Assembly (NCBI GenBank): GCA_015143295.1
Contig: CM026570.1
Location: forward strand, 20,467,250 to 20,531,249
Direction: 5' to 3'
DNA: 64,000 bases
Source: Tetracentron sinense
Taxonomy: Eukaryota > Streptophyta > Magnoliopsida > Trochodendrales > Trochodendraceae
The notes beneath the pieces are model-generated. The model had not been told where the DNA came from and made no database searches. It was given only the letters and a program-made list of their open reading frames with translations. Made by a program: the position numbers and the translations under genes. Position 1 is the first letter of the stretch. Every line of letters starts with the position of its first letter. Shown here piece after piece: positions 24,657-36,222 of the stretch.

Positions 24657-24730
24657 AGTGGCAAGTTTAAGGGGGCAAGAGGGCTCACTCCTCTTTTCAT
24701 ACGAGAGGGGATTACTTTTCATCATTTAAG
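24657..24730. mobile_element. Right half of the MITE split by the CACTA element
   Basis: Begins with the AGT target duplication, continues into GGGGGCAAGAGGGCTCACTC and CATACGAGAGGGGATTACTT. It pairs as an inverted repeat with 5955-6020. Together with the left half it explains the immediate flanks of the CACTA insertion. Confidence 0.5.
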
Positions 24731-26497
24731 AAGCCATATAGTAATATTGATTGGTGGGGTTGGAGAGTTGGATGAGTGTAAAGACCCTAAGGTGCAGTGG
24801 AACCAAATGAGCATTGGAGAAGCATGTGAGCTTCGATTTCAAACCTATCATGGCACATGGGGAAAGTATTAAACCCATGGCACAGAGAAAATGAGCTGTG
24901 GGAAGTTCCTCATAGTTCTTTTCCAAATAAAGTGTAGTGTGCCAGACTTTATTCCATTAGGGGCACTCCTGTTCATCGTTGAAGGAGAGAATAAGCCAAT
25001 GCCATTGAGAATGCACTAGAGGACGTATGCCACCAAATGAGACGATCAACAAGTCGGTGGATTGGGATAGGGATACTTAGAATGGCTGCCAGCAATAGGG
25101 ATGAAATCCATTTGGCAATATCTGTTTGGCATAGATTATTTTATTGATTAAAATCAGTAAATTTGATAGTAATCGATTAGTGCCTAAATTTTAACGTTTG
25201 GCTACCGACGAAAATGATTTATTATATATAATAAATAATCGAGTTTAATGAATATAGTCAAAAAGATTTGACTTTTTTTTAATCACCCCGACTTCATTTA
25301 ACTTATCTTCCAATCATTGCCCATTCCGTTCTTCTCACTGTATTTTCCTTTTTTTTCTCTTTATTTTGTTTTTTCTCTAGTTATTTTGTTTTGTTGAATG
25401 TATGAGGTAAGTATTGAGATTAACTATGAACAGGAAAAGCTGACAAATGGAGTAACCCAAAAACACGCTTAGTGTAGTAGTAGAGTTTAGTAATCACGAA
25501 CATAAAGAAAAGGCCTTTTTTTTTTAAGAGATTATGAACTCTTGAAGTAACCTAGCAGTTGGATTGAACATCTAAGGACACCATTTATGCACATGCTTTA
25601 AATGATGGGTCTCACTTACTACTTAATACAATTAATTTATAATCCAATGATCCAGCTCTCAATAGGACCTATTTTAAATCACTTCCCTTTTTTCTTTTTT
25701 AGGGTTGTTACTTATCTATGCTCCTGCTCGTAGTTAATCTCTTCCACAAATTAATTAATGGAATAGGCATTTTTTGCAGACATTATTTTTGAGTGATTAT
25801 AATCTCACTAAATATGGCCTAAATAATCTTAGACATTCCATTGATGAGTGTTGGGGTTGATGAGATCACATACCATTTCACACCGACATAATTCTGCTCA
25901 CCAAATGGGCTGAAAACCCTGAATCATCCATTTGTCTTGCCCCAAATGGATATGGATGTACCAGTTCCATTTTGAAATCTTAACCCCAAAAGCTAGAGAA
26001 TTTCTCTCAATGGAAAAAATAGTGATTTTATATCACAAACCTAATAGAAGATCTAACAAAGGTTTTTTCATGTAAACCCCACATCACAATTCCTTTTCCT
26101 TTAATTGAGCGTTATCTCATTAAAGAATCTGCAAAAGCACCTCTAAATGTCACCCACTTGCAATACAAATTATACCCACATAAAAAAATTAAAAATTAGA
26201 AAAAGAAAAAGAAGAATAGCGATATCATCATTAATATTCAATCACAAATCTTCTGATATCAATCGGACGGTCGATCTGCATCCGTTCTAGCAGATTAAAC
26301 CACAGCTGTTTACAATTTCAATACCTTTATTACATCCAACCCAAACATCAACACCTTTTTCTCCTTATCTTCTTCCTTTTCTTTCTTTTTTCTTCTCATT
26401 TTAATTAGTATATATAAACTGTATGCTATAACAGTAGCAACATGATTAAGAACATAAAGAACCATACTAATAACTTACAAACACAAATTTACCAGGA
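24731..26497. other. Intergenic, no gene seen
   Basis: AT-rich sequence with poly-T runs and no ORF with recognisable homology. The right end (26340-26497) is downstream of the GAE stop codon on the minus strand and should hold that gene's 3' untranslated region. Confidence 0.5.
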
Positions 26498-27832
26498 TCA
26501 AGTTGAGTCAAAAGTATTTTCATCTTCCTTTTTTACCCTTGATTGGATCCCATAATACCCAACGTACCATTTGACGAACTTCCTCAACCCAGTAGCCAAA
26601 TCGGTGGTGGGCTTGTACCCAAAATCCTCATACGCCAGGCTCACGTTAGCGTGGGTGAAGGGTACGTCCCCGTTTCTAGGCATCTTAATCACATGCTTCT
26701 TCGCCTTCACGTTCAGCAACCCTTCAAGAATCGCCACTAGTTTCGCCACCGACACCGGCGACGTGTTCCCAAGGTTGTAGATTCGAAGTTGCGCCGGAGC
26801 TCTCTTCTTCCCGCCGCTGCCGGTGCTCTTCTCCGACGTGTCCAAAGCTCCGAGACACCCCTTCACGACGTCGTCGATGTACGTGAAATCCCGAGCCACG
26901 TCCTTCTCGTCGTGAGTCTTGTATATATTAATCGGTTTTCCCTGTAATATATCTTTCGTGAAGAAGAAATACGCCATATCTGGCCTTCCCCAAGGACCAT
27001 AAACGGTGAAAAATCGCAACCCTGTAATGGAAAGACCGTATATGTGATTATATGTATGAGCGATTTCTTCACCGGCTTTCTTCGTTGCTGCGTAAAGACT
27101 CGCCGGTTGATCTGTCCGGTGCAATTCTGAAAATGGGTTCTGGGTATTGAGTCCGTAAACGGAGCTAGACGAAGCCCAGACAATTGCCGGCTGGGGTTGG
27201 GCAGATTTGGCGATCTCAAGCAAATTCACCAACCCAGCAATGTTGGAACTAATATAGGACTGTGGGTTTCGCATGGCGTACCGTACACCGGCCTGAGCAG
27301 CGAGATGAAGAACGTGAGTGAAAGGAACTACGTCGAAAAGCTTGGATAGTAACGGTCCATCGTTTAAATCTGCTTCAACGATGAAGATCTGATGCTTTGA
27401 AAGAAGGGCTTGACGGGCACGTTTCAAGGATGGATCGTAGTAGGAATTGAAGTTATCGAGGCCGAGAACTCCGTCACCGCGTTTCTTCAAGGCGAGAGCG
27501 CAGTGGGAGCCGACGAAACCTCCGGCGCCGGTGACGAGAACGGAGAAGCCGTTTGGGCGGCGGGGAGTGGAGGAATGGCGGACTTGTTTCTCCCAGGAGG
27601 CGCCGGAGCCGTAGAAGGCGGAGGAGAGGAATTTCTGGTGGTGGTGGGGATTATCGGAAAGTGGGGGGTAATTTAGGGTGAAGAAGAAGATGAGAACCAG
27701 AGCAATGAGAAGAGTGGCTCGGAAGAGGAGGTTCGATGATGCGGCTAGGAGCTTGGTGCTGTGTACGCCTCGGAGATAGCTGTTATAGCGCTCGAGCTTG
27801 GAGGTCTTGCTTGTATCTAGGGGAGGCGCCAT
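26498..27832 (-). CDS. GAE6: UDP-glucuronate 4-epimerase (GAE6 type)
   Basis: Interconverts UDP-glucuronate and UDP-galacturonate, the activated sugar for pectin synthesis, in the Golgi. 444 residues, close to the usual length. A basic N-terminus is followed by one membrane segment (about 36-54, FRATLLIALVLIFFF), a type II Golgi anchor. The extended SDR catalytic domain follows: NAD-binding GxxGxxG at 102-108 (TGAGGFVGS), FTHVLHLAAQAGVRYA, WASSSSVYG (about 219-227), catalytic Y247-x3-K251 (LYAATKK), GLRFFTVYGPWGRPDMA, and the C-terminal NLGNTSPV and GYKPTTDL blocks. Intron-less, as plant GAE genes usually are. The N-terminal TSKTSKLERYNSYLR matches the GAE6-type subgroup as I remember it. No damage seen. 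This is the only clear host gene here; assignment to GAE6 rather than a close paralogue is by memory of the N-terminus. Confidence 0.95.
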   Translation of the reverse strand: MAPPLDTSKTSKLERYNSYLRGVHSTKLLAASSNLLFRATLLIALVLIFFFTLNYPPLSDNPHHHQKFLSSAFYGSGASWEKQVRHSSTPRRPNGFSVLVTGAGGFVGSHCALALKKRGDGVLGLDNFNSYYDPSLKRARQALLSKHQIFIVEADLNDGPLLSKLFDVVPFTHVLHLAAQAGVRYAMRNPQSYISSNIAGLVNLLEIAKSAQPQPAIVWASSSSVYGLNTQNPFSELHRTDQPASLYAATKKAGEEIAHTYNHIYGLSITGLRFFTVYGPWGRPDMAYFFFTKDILQGKPINIYKTHDEKDVARDFTYIDDVVKGCLGALDTSEKSTGSGGKKRAPAQLRIYNLGNTSPVSVAKLVAILEGLLNVKAKKHVIKMPRNGDVPFTHANVSLAYEDFGYKPTTDLATGLRKFVKWYVGYYGIQSRVKKEDENTFDST

Positions 27833-27960
27833 TAATGGAAATTGAAGGTTTTCTTTGAGCCTGCCCTGAGATAAGAAGAGTCCGGAGAGATAGATATAAA
27901 TGTTATATAAAGGTTAGAGAGAGAAAGAAGAGAGAGAAGGTGGGACAAGTGAGATTAGTG
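27833..27960 (-). promoter_or_regulatory. Core promoter and 5' leader of the GAE gene
   Basis: On the minus strand, TTATATAA (27903-27910) lies about 70 bp upstream of the ATG. A pyrimidine-rich patch sits just upstream of it on the minus strand (complement of AGAGAGAGAAAGAAGAGAGA, 27915-27945), a common plant core-promoter feature. This implies a short leader. No other regulatory site is claimed. Confidence 0.55.
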
Positions 27961-28482
27961 TTTGTTGGAGACCACTTTCTTCTGACCTTCTCCTTTCACT
28001 CTCTCTCGCGCTCCTCTGGCGCTCACTCGTAGGGACATTGTAGAAAGGTAGAGATGGATTACCTATAAAAGCCCCTTATAGATGTTAAAATTACAGAAAT
28101 ACCAGTGAATTTGAATGTGATTAGGCAGTGCTGATTATCAGAGTGCGTGGGATTTAAAGAGGGAAATTAGAAAATATCACATGGCCTGCCGACAAAGGAT
28201 TTTAAGGATGGATACGGATACCTTGGTTTTTTTTTTTTTTTAAAAACCTTTTTAGCCATAAATAAGGCAATCGAGGCTATTTTTACGGTATTAGCTATAG
28301 GGTTGTTTAGTCAATCAGAAAAGATTTTGGGGCAATTGGTTATCCTCTGAATTTTTACTGTACGAATAGATAAAGAGTGATGTGGCAATGGATCTGGACC
28401 ATTATGTCGGCTGGGAACTGTTCAGTTTCGGGTCGAGAAAAAATAACAACCCGAACCCATTTAACCCATTTGATAACGTGAC
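27961..28482. other. Upstream region of the GAE gene, no gene seen
   Basis: AT-rich with a T run near 28221-28240. It probably contains distal promoter sequence of the minus-strand GAE gene. No coding homology. Confidence 0.4.
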
Positions 28483-28914
28483 CAAGGTTTGAAATTTCGG
28501 TTTCGGGCAACTCCAACAATATCAAAACTGAGTTTATTTCGAAAATCAGATTTTGACCGAAATTTCTGAAATTTTTGGGCAAATTTCAGATTTTGAGGAT
28601 TTCAGGATTTCGACCGAAATCAGATTTTTTTTTATTTTTAAATAGGTTTTTTTATTAAAATTCTGAAATATTTTGAAATTTTTACTGAAATTTCATGAAA
28701 TTTTGAAAATAAAATAATAATATTTATATAAATATATAAAATTTTAATAAAATATTATTTTTTAACATATATATTTTAATAATATATATACATATAATTA
28801 ATAAAATATTAATATTTCAGATTTCGAAATTTCGTCGAAATCCCACAATTTTTCGAGATTCAGTTTCGGGTTGGCTAGTCGAAATCGTCGCAAATTTCGA
28901 AATTAAAAACCTTC
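28483..28914. mobile_element. hAT-type MITE, 432 bp, with 8-bp target duplication
   Basis: AACGTGAC occurs immediately on both sides (28475-28482 and 28915-28922). The element begins CAAGGTTTGAAATTTCGG and ends CGAAATTAAAAACCTTC, imperfect inverted ends. The interior is AT-rich with many GAAATTTCG-type motifs and has no coding capacity. An 8-bp duplication points to the hAT superfamily. A related sequence occurs near 45385-45465 (GATTTCGGCCGGCCAACTAG). Confidence 0.75.
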
Positions 28915-30950
28915 AACGTGACTTAATCTAGTGGCCTGTCTAACACATAGATATAGTAACACGATGTCTGGTGTAAATTAGTTACGAGAATTATTCAAGT
29001 ATATTTTTGAATACTCATTCAATAGTTTGTTTTAAAATTCGATAATAAACGCAAAACATCAAAAGTGCAGTACGAAAATAATTTGAATATGATTTGGGCG
29101 AGCACTCAGTAATTCGTTAAAAAATTCAGTTAAACATATAATTTTTTTTTAAAAATGTGTTAAATTTGTAACCCTACTCTCACTCCCAAAACCCATGGCA
29201 CAAATCTTGATGTGCACACGAATCCTAAGGTGTAACCCAGACTCATCTAATCTGATATCAAGTAACTCTGTAAATTTTGGCTCATACTGTACCACATACA
29301 TAGAACCTTACTTCAGCTTCAAAAATTCCGTTGCTTTCTACTTCTGAAAATTAACTTGGTAGCATTTCTTGGGAAAAAAAACTTCTTAAATCTCACCCAA
29401 GTTACTCTTATATCACCTATTAATGTCTTGGAGGTCATCTCCCACCAATTGTCTGTCTCATCCAGTAGAATGAAAACACTAATTGAATCTTTTTCTCCTC
29501 AATACACATCATCACTCGAAAGATCTTCTCAATTAATTGTAGATGGTTGGATGTAGAAGGGAGGCTAGTAGCACTAACTCTTATGTTGATAACCCATAGT
29601 CGGCCGATGTCTATCGAGTTTTGGGTAACATGGTAAATATTCTTCAACAAGAGAGGGAGCAAATGCAAGAGGTGCCAAATAATTCTATAGCTCAAACGGG
29701 TAAACTCTGGAATAGTTCAAGAAATTAACTCCACCAAAATTTTTTTAGAAAGGTAGATTGTAGTAACCCAAAAACTTAAAAGATCACTTACACAATAAAT
29801 ATCTTATACACACATACACCTAAACATTACTTAATTTAAGATTTGATTTTAATGAGATATACAGTTTAGAATAAAAGAAAGCCCTAGCCCTTTAACATAG
29901 AAATAAGCCTTAAGTTGATATTGGATTTTTTTTTTTAATAATCCTAATTGTTATTTGATTTGGAGAAGAAGAGAAAAGAGAAAAAGATGATTTTTGCCAT
30001 AGCAAGAAGGAGAAGTAAAGGAAAGCATCAAGAACTAGATCTTATGTTTTAATTTAAAGGTAAGTAGATCTTCTTTCTATGTTTAAAATTAAATAATATA
30101 AGAAGTCATTAGATATTTTGTATTTCATTAGGTTTTATTATTACCATGTATAATTTTGAAGTAGATCTATTTTTATTGTATTATGGTAATTTTACTTAAT
30201 GTTCTTAATGAAGTATTTGAAGCATGGTGATCATGTTCTAGGTTTACATATTTTAATTTTAATTAATTTGAAATTCTTAGTTTTCTAGAATTTTAGGATC
30301 AGTCATGAAGAAATATTTATAACATATTCTCTCATGCTCAGGAAAATGTAATCTTTTTTGGATAATTCCTCGACTGCAAATACACTTCTCTATAAATTTT
30401 CGTACAAAACTGATTTCGTCTAGTATTTTTTTCATTATTAGTTTTAGGACGTATTAAATCTATCAATAATTTAAGAATTTGAAATTTTAGTTTGTACCCT
30501 AATATTGTTAAAATATTTATACATGAGTGTATTATTTTAAAATTTTAAAAATAAGTAGAAACTAATAAATTTTGAATCTAATTTGGCTCATATTATTTTC
30601 TATTATATTTTATTTATGGTGGATTTATCAGTGGGATGTATTAAAACTATCAAAAGAAATTTCACTGCAAATGTGTGTTTTAGTCAATATTTCATATTAA
30701 AAATATTTGATTTGATTTCTATAATATTTTTATTATGTGGTACTGGAAATTTATTTTATAGAAAAGTACACCTCATAATTTCTTGGTAATGAATCAATAA
30801 CTAAGAATTTACGGAATCCAGATAGGTAGTATAATCATTAGGCAGTACAATCGTATTAAACATAATGTTTTATAGGAAAATTCTCTAGATTTTAATAAAT
30901 TTATATTTTTATGTAAAAATTTATTAAATTTGACTTTAAAAAAGTTATGT
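28915..30950. other. AT-rich non-coding stretch with LTR-like and inverted segments
   Basis: No gene seen. 29175-29265 is an inverted copy of 31725-31810 and of 38390-38475 (shared core GTGTGCACATC). At 29759 the string TGTAGTAACCCAAAAACTTA resembles the start of plant Ty3 LTRs, but the matching end and target duplication are not convincing. Confidence 0.35.
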
Positions 30951-31283
30951 TTTGTTAGGATTGGAGTTGAACTCAGGGATATGCATTTTTTAAAATATTG
31001 ACAAGTCAGTCTGTTAAAAGTAATATAATTATTGATGTGATTTTAAATATCACCTATTATTGTATATGTCAAATCAAGATTGTTCATAGATGATCTTGGT
31101 TCATAAAGTCTCTTGGCTTTGAGTCCCTAAAAAATTAAAATAGATTGGGAAATGGAGATATGTGGGTTGAAAGTCTCTAGAACCACGATGTACATGTGGA
31201 GTGTTGGGATAGTTTGATCCCTACTGTTAGATTATAAAGTGGGATCTTTGGATTATTTTAATCGATGACTGTTTGTTACTTAA

Positions 31284-31314
<31 letters not shown>

Positions 31315-34170
31315 CGGATTGCATTTTTGAAAAGAATGTGCATAGCATTTCATGCATTCATAGTAGGATTGTGAGTTCATTCTTATTTAGTATTTATTTT
31401 AGGTTAGAAGAATGAATGAGATCTTTTAGTTATAAAATTGAGGATTTAGATATTTGACTAATTTGAATTTCTTTTTACATTTAAAAAATTTGAACAGTTG
31501 TTAATATAGTTAAAATTTTGGAGATTTCTTATCTTTGATTTATTTATTTCTGGATAAATCTTTGATTTATTTAGTTTATTAATTGAATGTAAAAGAGTGT
31601 TTTGATGATTGATATCTGCTCCTATGAATAATAAGAACCATGTTTTGTTTATTTCATATATATTTTTTTTGCTGCTTAATTGTGATTTGACTTAATTTTA
31701 TTATATTATAAAATATAAAATTACATGATATTAGATTGGATGAGTCTAGGTTAACCTCAGGATTCGTGTGCACATCGAGGTTTGTGTCATTAGTTTTGGG
31801 GAGTGACACTCACATTGCAAAAAATGAAGAAATAAAAGAAGTGCATTCAAAGATTTTGTGTGCGTGTGAGAGTGAGAGTCTCACTTGCAAGAGAGAGTGA
31901 GAAGTGACGGTTGTCGATGTTGACCAAGTTTTACATTCGAAGATTCAGTCCTTGACTGCTAGCGGTTGGCAGTATCGTTGTAACAAGTGACATAGGGTTT
32001 TAGATTTAGGGAGAAAAAGAAATTGAAAAAAAAGAAGAGTGTGTGCTTTGGCCCTGATGACTAGAGACTTGTAGTGACATTGTGGGTGATGAGAGATGGA
32101 CTTAAGGTTAGGAATTGAAGGAGAGAAAGAAACCGAGAGAAAGGGAATAACATATGCATACGAGAAAGTAGAATGATGGTTTAAGGACTTACCTTATAGG
32201 TCTAGATATATTTTCTTTATTTTATATATACTATTTATGAATAAGTTGCAAATGATTGGCTTTACTTAAGAAATTCACGAATGTTTTATATGTTTTAATT
32301 ATACAGATAATGAATTATACGTATTATTTGCATACATTCATGAATAATATGTGAATTACTAACCATGGTCTAACACTCAAGCGATGAGGGGACTCCTCTT
32401 GATTTGTTGCATAGAGCCACTTTAGGTTGTTTTCCTGCTGACTGAAGCGTATGGAGAAGATCACCATCTTTTATTATTGATTAAACCTTGAGTCCAAAAG
32501 GATAATTAGAGAAGAAATTCTCTAATAGAGAACACGAATTCACTACTTCATAAAAACTGAGTAAACCCTTATATCCATAGTTTAAATACAACGCAAACAA
32601 GCTCTTAATTCAACTCAATTACTTCTTAAAACACGACTTACTCGGAATACCAAATCTCACTAGAAACCCTTAAATAAGAGTTTCTTAACTCGACTAGACT
32701 ACCAGAACCAATATTTTATTATTTATAGAAAAATTACGATAAATAATAAAATCTGACTTTAAGGACTTTTTACTTCCAAAATGATCTTAAAATATGTTCA
32801 CGAGATGGTGAGTTTAGTCTTGTGGATGGCTTTAAAAAAAAAATGCACAGCATTTGGGTAACCTTGCAAGAAGTTAAAAGAAGTTACACCTGTTTGAAGT
32901 CGGGTAAGACATCCATCAGAGTGTTTCGGGTGGGGTATTCGTAATCCACATTACTTGCACTTCTAAGCCAATTTCTTCTAATCTAAATGATCAAGAAGTT
33001 ACCGGGTACATGCTCTACAATAGAAAAAGGTGTATTGAATCAATAGGGAAAACATTTTAATTTTTTTGTTTGGCATGCTACAAAATGAGTATTTACTTTA
33101 AATAATTCTCTAATTTTACTTTATTTTTGAAGAAAATTTTTCTTTAAAAATATAAGAGAAATAATTTCTAAGAAAATATTCTTTTTACATTTCGAACAAA
33201 CCAGGGGCATTTCTAATTTCAGAAAACTATATGACGTTAAGAAAACATAAAAGAAAGGTATTGCTTCCATGTTCAGAGTTTGGGGTCTTGCATCCTCTAT
33301 AGTTAAACCTATTTTTTTTTTCATTTTTTTAATTGTAATAATATTTAAACATAATATTCGCATTCTATGAAAAAGGAGGTATAGATCATGGACAACCCAC
33401 TTAAAAAAACGGTAATTATATATATGTATATATATTCATCAAGTCCTATAAATGTCCAAACCTAATCCAATTACATTCCAGCAGGTTGAGAAGCAAAATC
33501 CTAACCCAAAGTATGCCAAAATCTCAAACCAAACCCGTGAAAAGTTGGCTAGGTTGTCGGGTTGGGTGGAAGAAACCTCTTCCTTTCTTAATTTACATCA
33601 CATGGAATGCTAAATTTAATCAAATCAACAATTAATTTTTGTTGTCAATATTTTTTGATCGGGTTCACATTCAAAAAATGTTTAGACTTATCTTAGGAGA
33701 TGGCAAATATTTTTAGACGTGAGCCATACCAAAATTATTAATTTTTGAAAAGTCAAATATATTTTGATCTTTTCTTATGCGACCAAAAAGAATGCTAGCA
33801 TTAAGTGGTCAACTCTGCCATTTTAAACAAGGTCAAATCACTATTAAATGTGATTTCACAAAACGAAACAAAAATTTACCATGATTGGGATCTCCAATTG
33901 ATGAGAAAACGAAAGCAATCTAAAAAAAATGTCTTATATGTATTTCAAAAATGAGATTAACTATCAACAAGAGCTCCAGTTGAATACTCAAAGAAGGGTA
34001 TTCTTAACTATACAATTCTTTTTTTAAATACTTATACCCCTTCCGAAGACAATTTTTGGGTCACTTTGGTTGCAGTATTCAACTAACTAGAACTACTGTT
34101 GATAGTTACTCTCTTTAAAAATTCAGTTTAAATACAAAGATGAGCTCTGTTTAATGGCATTGATTATAGC

Positions 34171-34280
34171 TCTCCTTTTTACACTATGACAGTGAAAATG
34201 TTGAATTATGGTGTTTACAAATTTACCCAACCTCCTACCATAATTACAAACATTCCACAACTATAGTGTAAAAAAGAGGA
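34171..34280. mobile_element. Small hairpin MITE, about 110 bp (copy 1)
   Basis: CTCCTTTTTACACTATGACA at the left is answered by CTATAGTGTAAAAAAGAGGA at the right, with further internal pairing. A counterpart lies at about 40841-40950 in copy 2, so insertion predates the duplication. Confidence 0.5.
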
Positions 34281-34336
34281 GGTTGGCTTCAACGTTGTGA
34301 AGTAGAGATCTTGATCAAAATTAAACTCTTAAAAAT

Positions 34337-34526
34337 GGCAAAAGATTAGCTCGGGCATCCATAAAACATGAGGAGTGTGACATTTTAATGGAGAGAGTAA
34401 TCAATTAAGGAGAAGTCAAAATCATGGGGAGAAAGTGAAATGACTTAACCCCAAATTATCGCCAGGTGCCACACGTTTTATGGATGCCCGAGCAATTCGG
34501 GCATCTGACCGAGCTAATCTTTTGGC
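34337..34526. mobile_element. Mutator-type MITE, 190 bp, with 9-bp target duplication
   Basis: CTTAAAAAT flanks the element on both sides (34528-34536 region on the right, 34328-34336 on the left). Ends are GGCAAAAGATTAGCTCGG and its inverse CCGAGCTAATCTTTTGGC. The inner arms CGGGCATCCATAAAAC and GTTTTATGGATGCCCG also pair. A 9-bp duplication suggests the Mutator superfamily. The counterpart in copy 2 is about 41006-41234. Confidence 0.7.
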
Positions 34527-34855
34527 CTTAAAAATTATAGAGAAGATATTTAGTCGTCAGACATATCCACTTTTGTATTCGGATTGCGCTGATTCAACTG
34601 AAACTCTGTGTAATTAATTTATATAAAAAAAAATTGTTTCACTTTATCTAACAAAAGATGAGCAAGAGAGTACTCCCATGCCACTTATTAATGGTTGACG
34701 ATTGGAAATTTCTCCTTATATCATATGGTATGGCCAGCCAAAGAAACATACGGTAGTTCGTACATTTTCTGAGAAAAGGGAGTTTTCCCGTGGGTGCCTG
34801 ACGGAAAGAGGCAGCTGTTTATTTCAGTCTTTTTATAGGGAGCCAAACAGCTCAT

Positions 34856-34952
34856 TATATACACTGAGATCTCTTGGATTTTGCTAACCCCACTCTTTTC
34901 TCTATTCTACTCTACTACTCTCTCCTAGTCCTCACTCCTCCCAGCACAAATG
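34856..34952 (+). promoter_or_regulatory. Promoter-like module: TATA box, CT-rich leader, ATG (copy 1)
   Basis: TATATAC at 34856-34862 is followed by a 90-bp CT-rich leader (CTCTACTACTCTCTCCTAGT) and an ATG at 34950-34952 in CACAAATGG context. Only about 21 codons follow before a stop (MDKIFVSEATRILDTNP...). The arrangement and spacing are kept in copy 2. It looks like the 5' end of a lost or captured gene; the product is not recognisable. Confidence 0.45.
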
Positions 34953-34994
34953 GACAAGATTTTTGTTAGTGAAGCCACAAGAATTTTGGACACA

Positions 34995-36222
34995 AATCCT
35001 TGCTTTTTTATTTAAAAAATGAGGATATTGCGGAGGGAGGGTGAGGCTAGCATTCCCAAATACATTTTGTCTGTGTGTATTTGGAGGATGACTGGTTCGG
35101 TAAAGTAGTACCAGTAAAAGAAAGTGTTTTTCTTGACGTGTCATGTAAGGACACGGGATATGTCAACATTCCTCCTTTTTGAAGGGCGACCTGTAAAATT
35201 AGATGTAGGGCTCGAGTATGTCTTTTTCCGCAACGAGGGAAAAAGGAAGGGGGGAAGTTGGTCGGCGCCTTGCTTTGTGGTCTTTAGTTAGGAAATGCTA
35301 TTGAATTCGAGACCGTGGCAATTCTTAAGGGACACGGGATCATCTCCTGTTGGTGCCGGTGAGGAGACCGATAGCACCCACTCCTATTATGCCACATATC
35401 TCATGTACACACTTACTAATGTGTGCAGAGAGTATGTGATACCATAGGAGTGAGTGCTGACGGTCTCCTCACAAGTCTTCTTAATGCGTCAAAAATGATT
35501 GATTTAGTGAAATTTTGAAAAAGTTATTCTTAAAGATTTGTACAATTATACTGATTCAAGTGACATTAATTTCTTAACCAAAAAAAAAAAGTGATATTAT
35601 TTCACCAAAAACAAAAGTGATAATATTTGAATATTATTTTACTTAAAAGAAGGTAAAATCTTTCAACGAATAAATAAGCGAAAGAAACATTAGAGTGATC
35701 CAAAAAAAATTATGTCGTAATATAGTCATTTTATGTCCGTCTTGAATTGCACTAAGACAGTGCATATCACATTTACCTTTTTTTAAAAAAATAAATAAAT
35801 ATGGATATCTTGAGCTTTAAAGACTCAAACTAGTCTCACGTGATGCATAGAAAATACCCCCACCTCATGCAAAATCATATTTAGATATTATTTATCGAAA
35901 TGTGGGTCTTTATCCATCATATGCATTGCACGTGGACATAAAAGAGACTCTAGTTTTAGGTTTTATAGATTAAGGATTAGCAACAATATTTTGGCTGTCA
36001 TTGTTCCCACAAAAAGAAAATCACTATTAGCAATAGACAACACTATTAGCAATGGACAAAAACCGTCGTTACAATTTCGTCGCTACTAGTTTAATCGGCG
36101 ACAACATCAGTCGTTGCAAATCTGAAGATATAAATAGTGTGGCTAAATGTTATTACGAGAGAATAGGTTTCTGACGCTAATTAAGCGGCAATTATATTCT
36201 GTCGTTATAGAATAGAAGTTCA
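34995..36222. other. 1.2-kb block present in copy 1 only
   Basis: In copy 2, CACAAA is joined directly to GTACTTTGACC (41930), whereas in copy 1 about 1.2 kb lies between. It includes a 114-bp hairpin MITE and, from about 36020, GACGG/GTCGT-type motifs whose continuation (36225 onward) exists in both copies. A deletion from copy 2 therefore explains it better than an insertion in copy 1. No gene seen. Confidence 0.6.
35359..35472. mobile_element. Hairpin MITE, about 114 bp
   Basis: Left arm GTGAGGAGACCGATAGCACC is the inverse of the right arm ending GGTCTCCTCAC. The arms are about 57 bp each, mostly complementary, meeting near ACTTACTAATGTG. Target duplication not resolved. Confidence 0.6.

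Noticed and set aside
26863-27676. ORFs on both strands overlapping the GAE gene
   Set aside because: Shadow frames of the well-supported epimerase.
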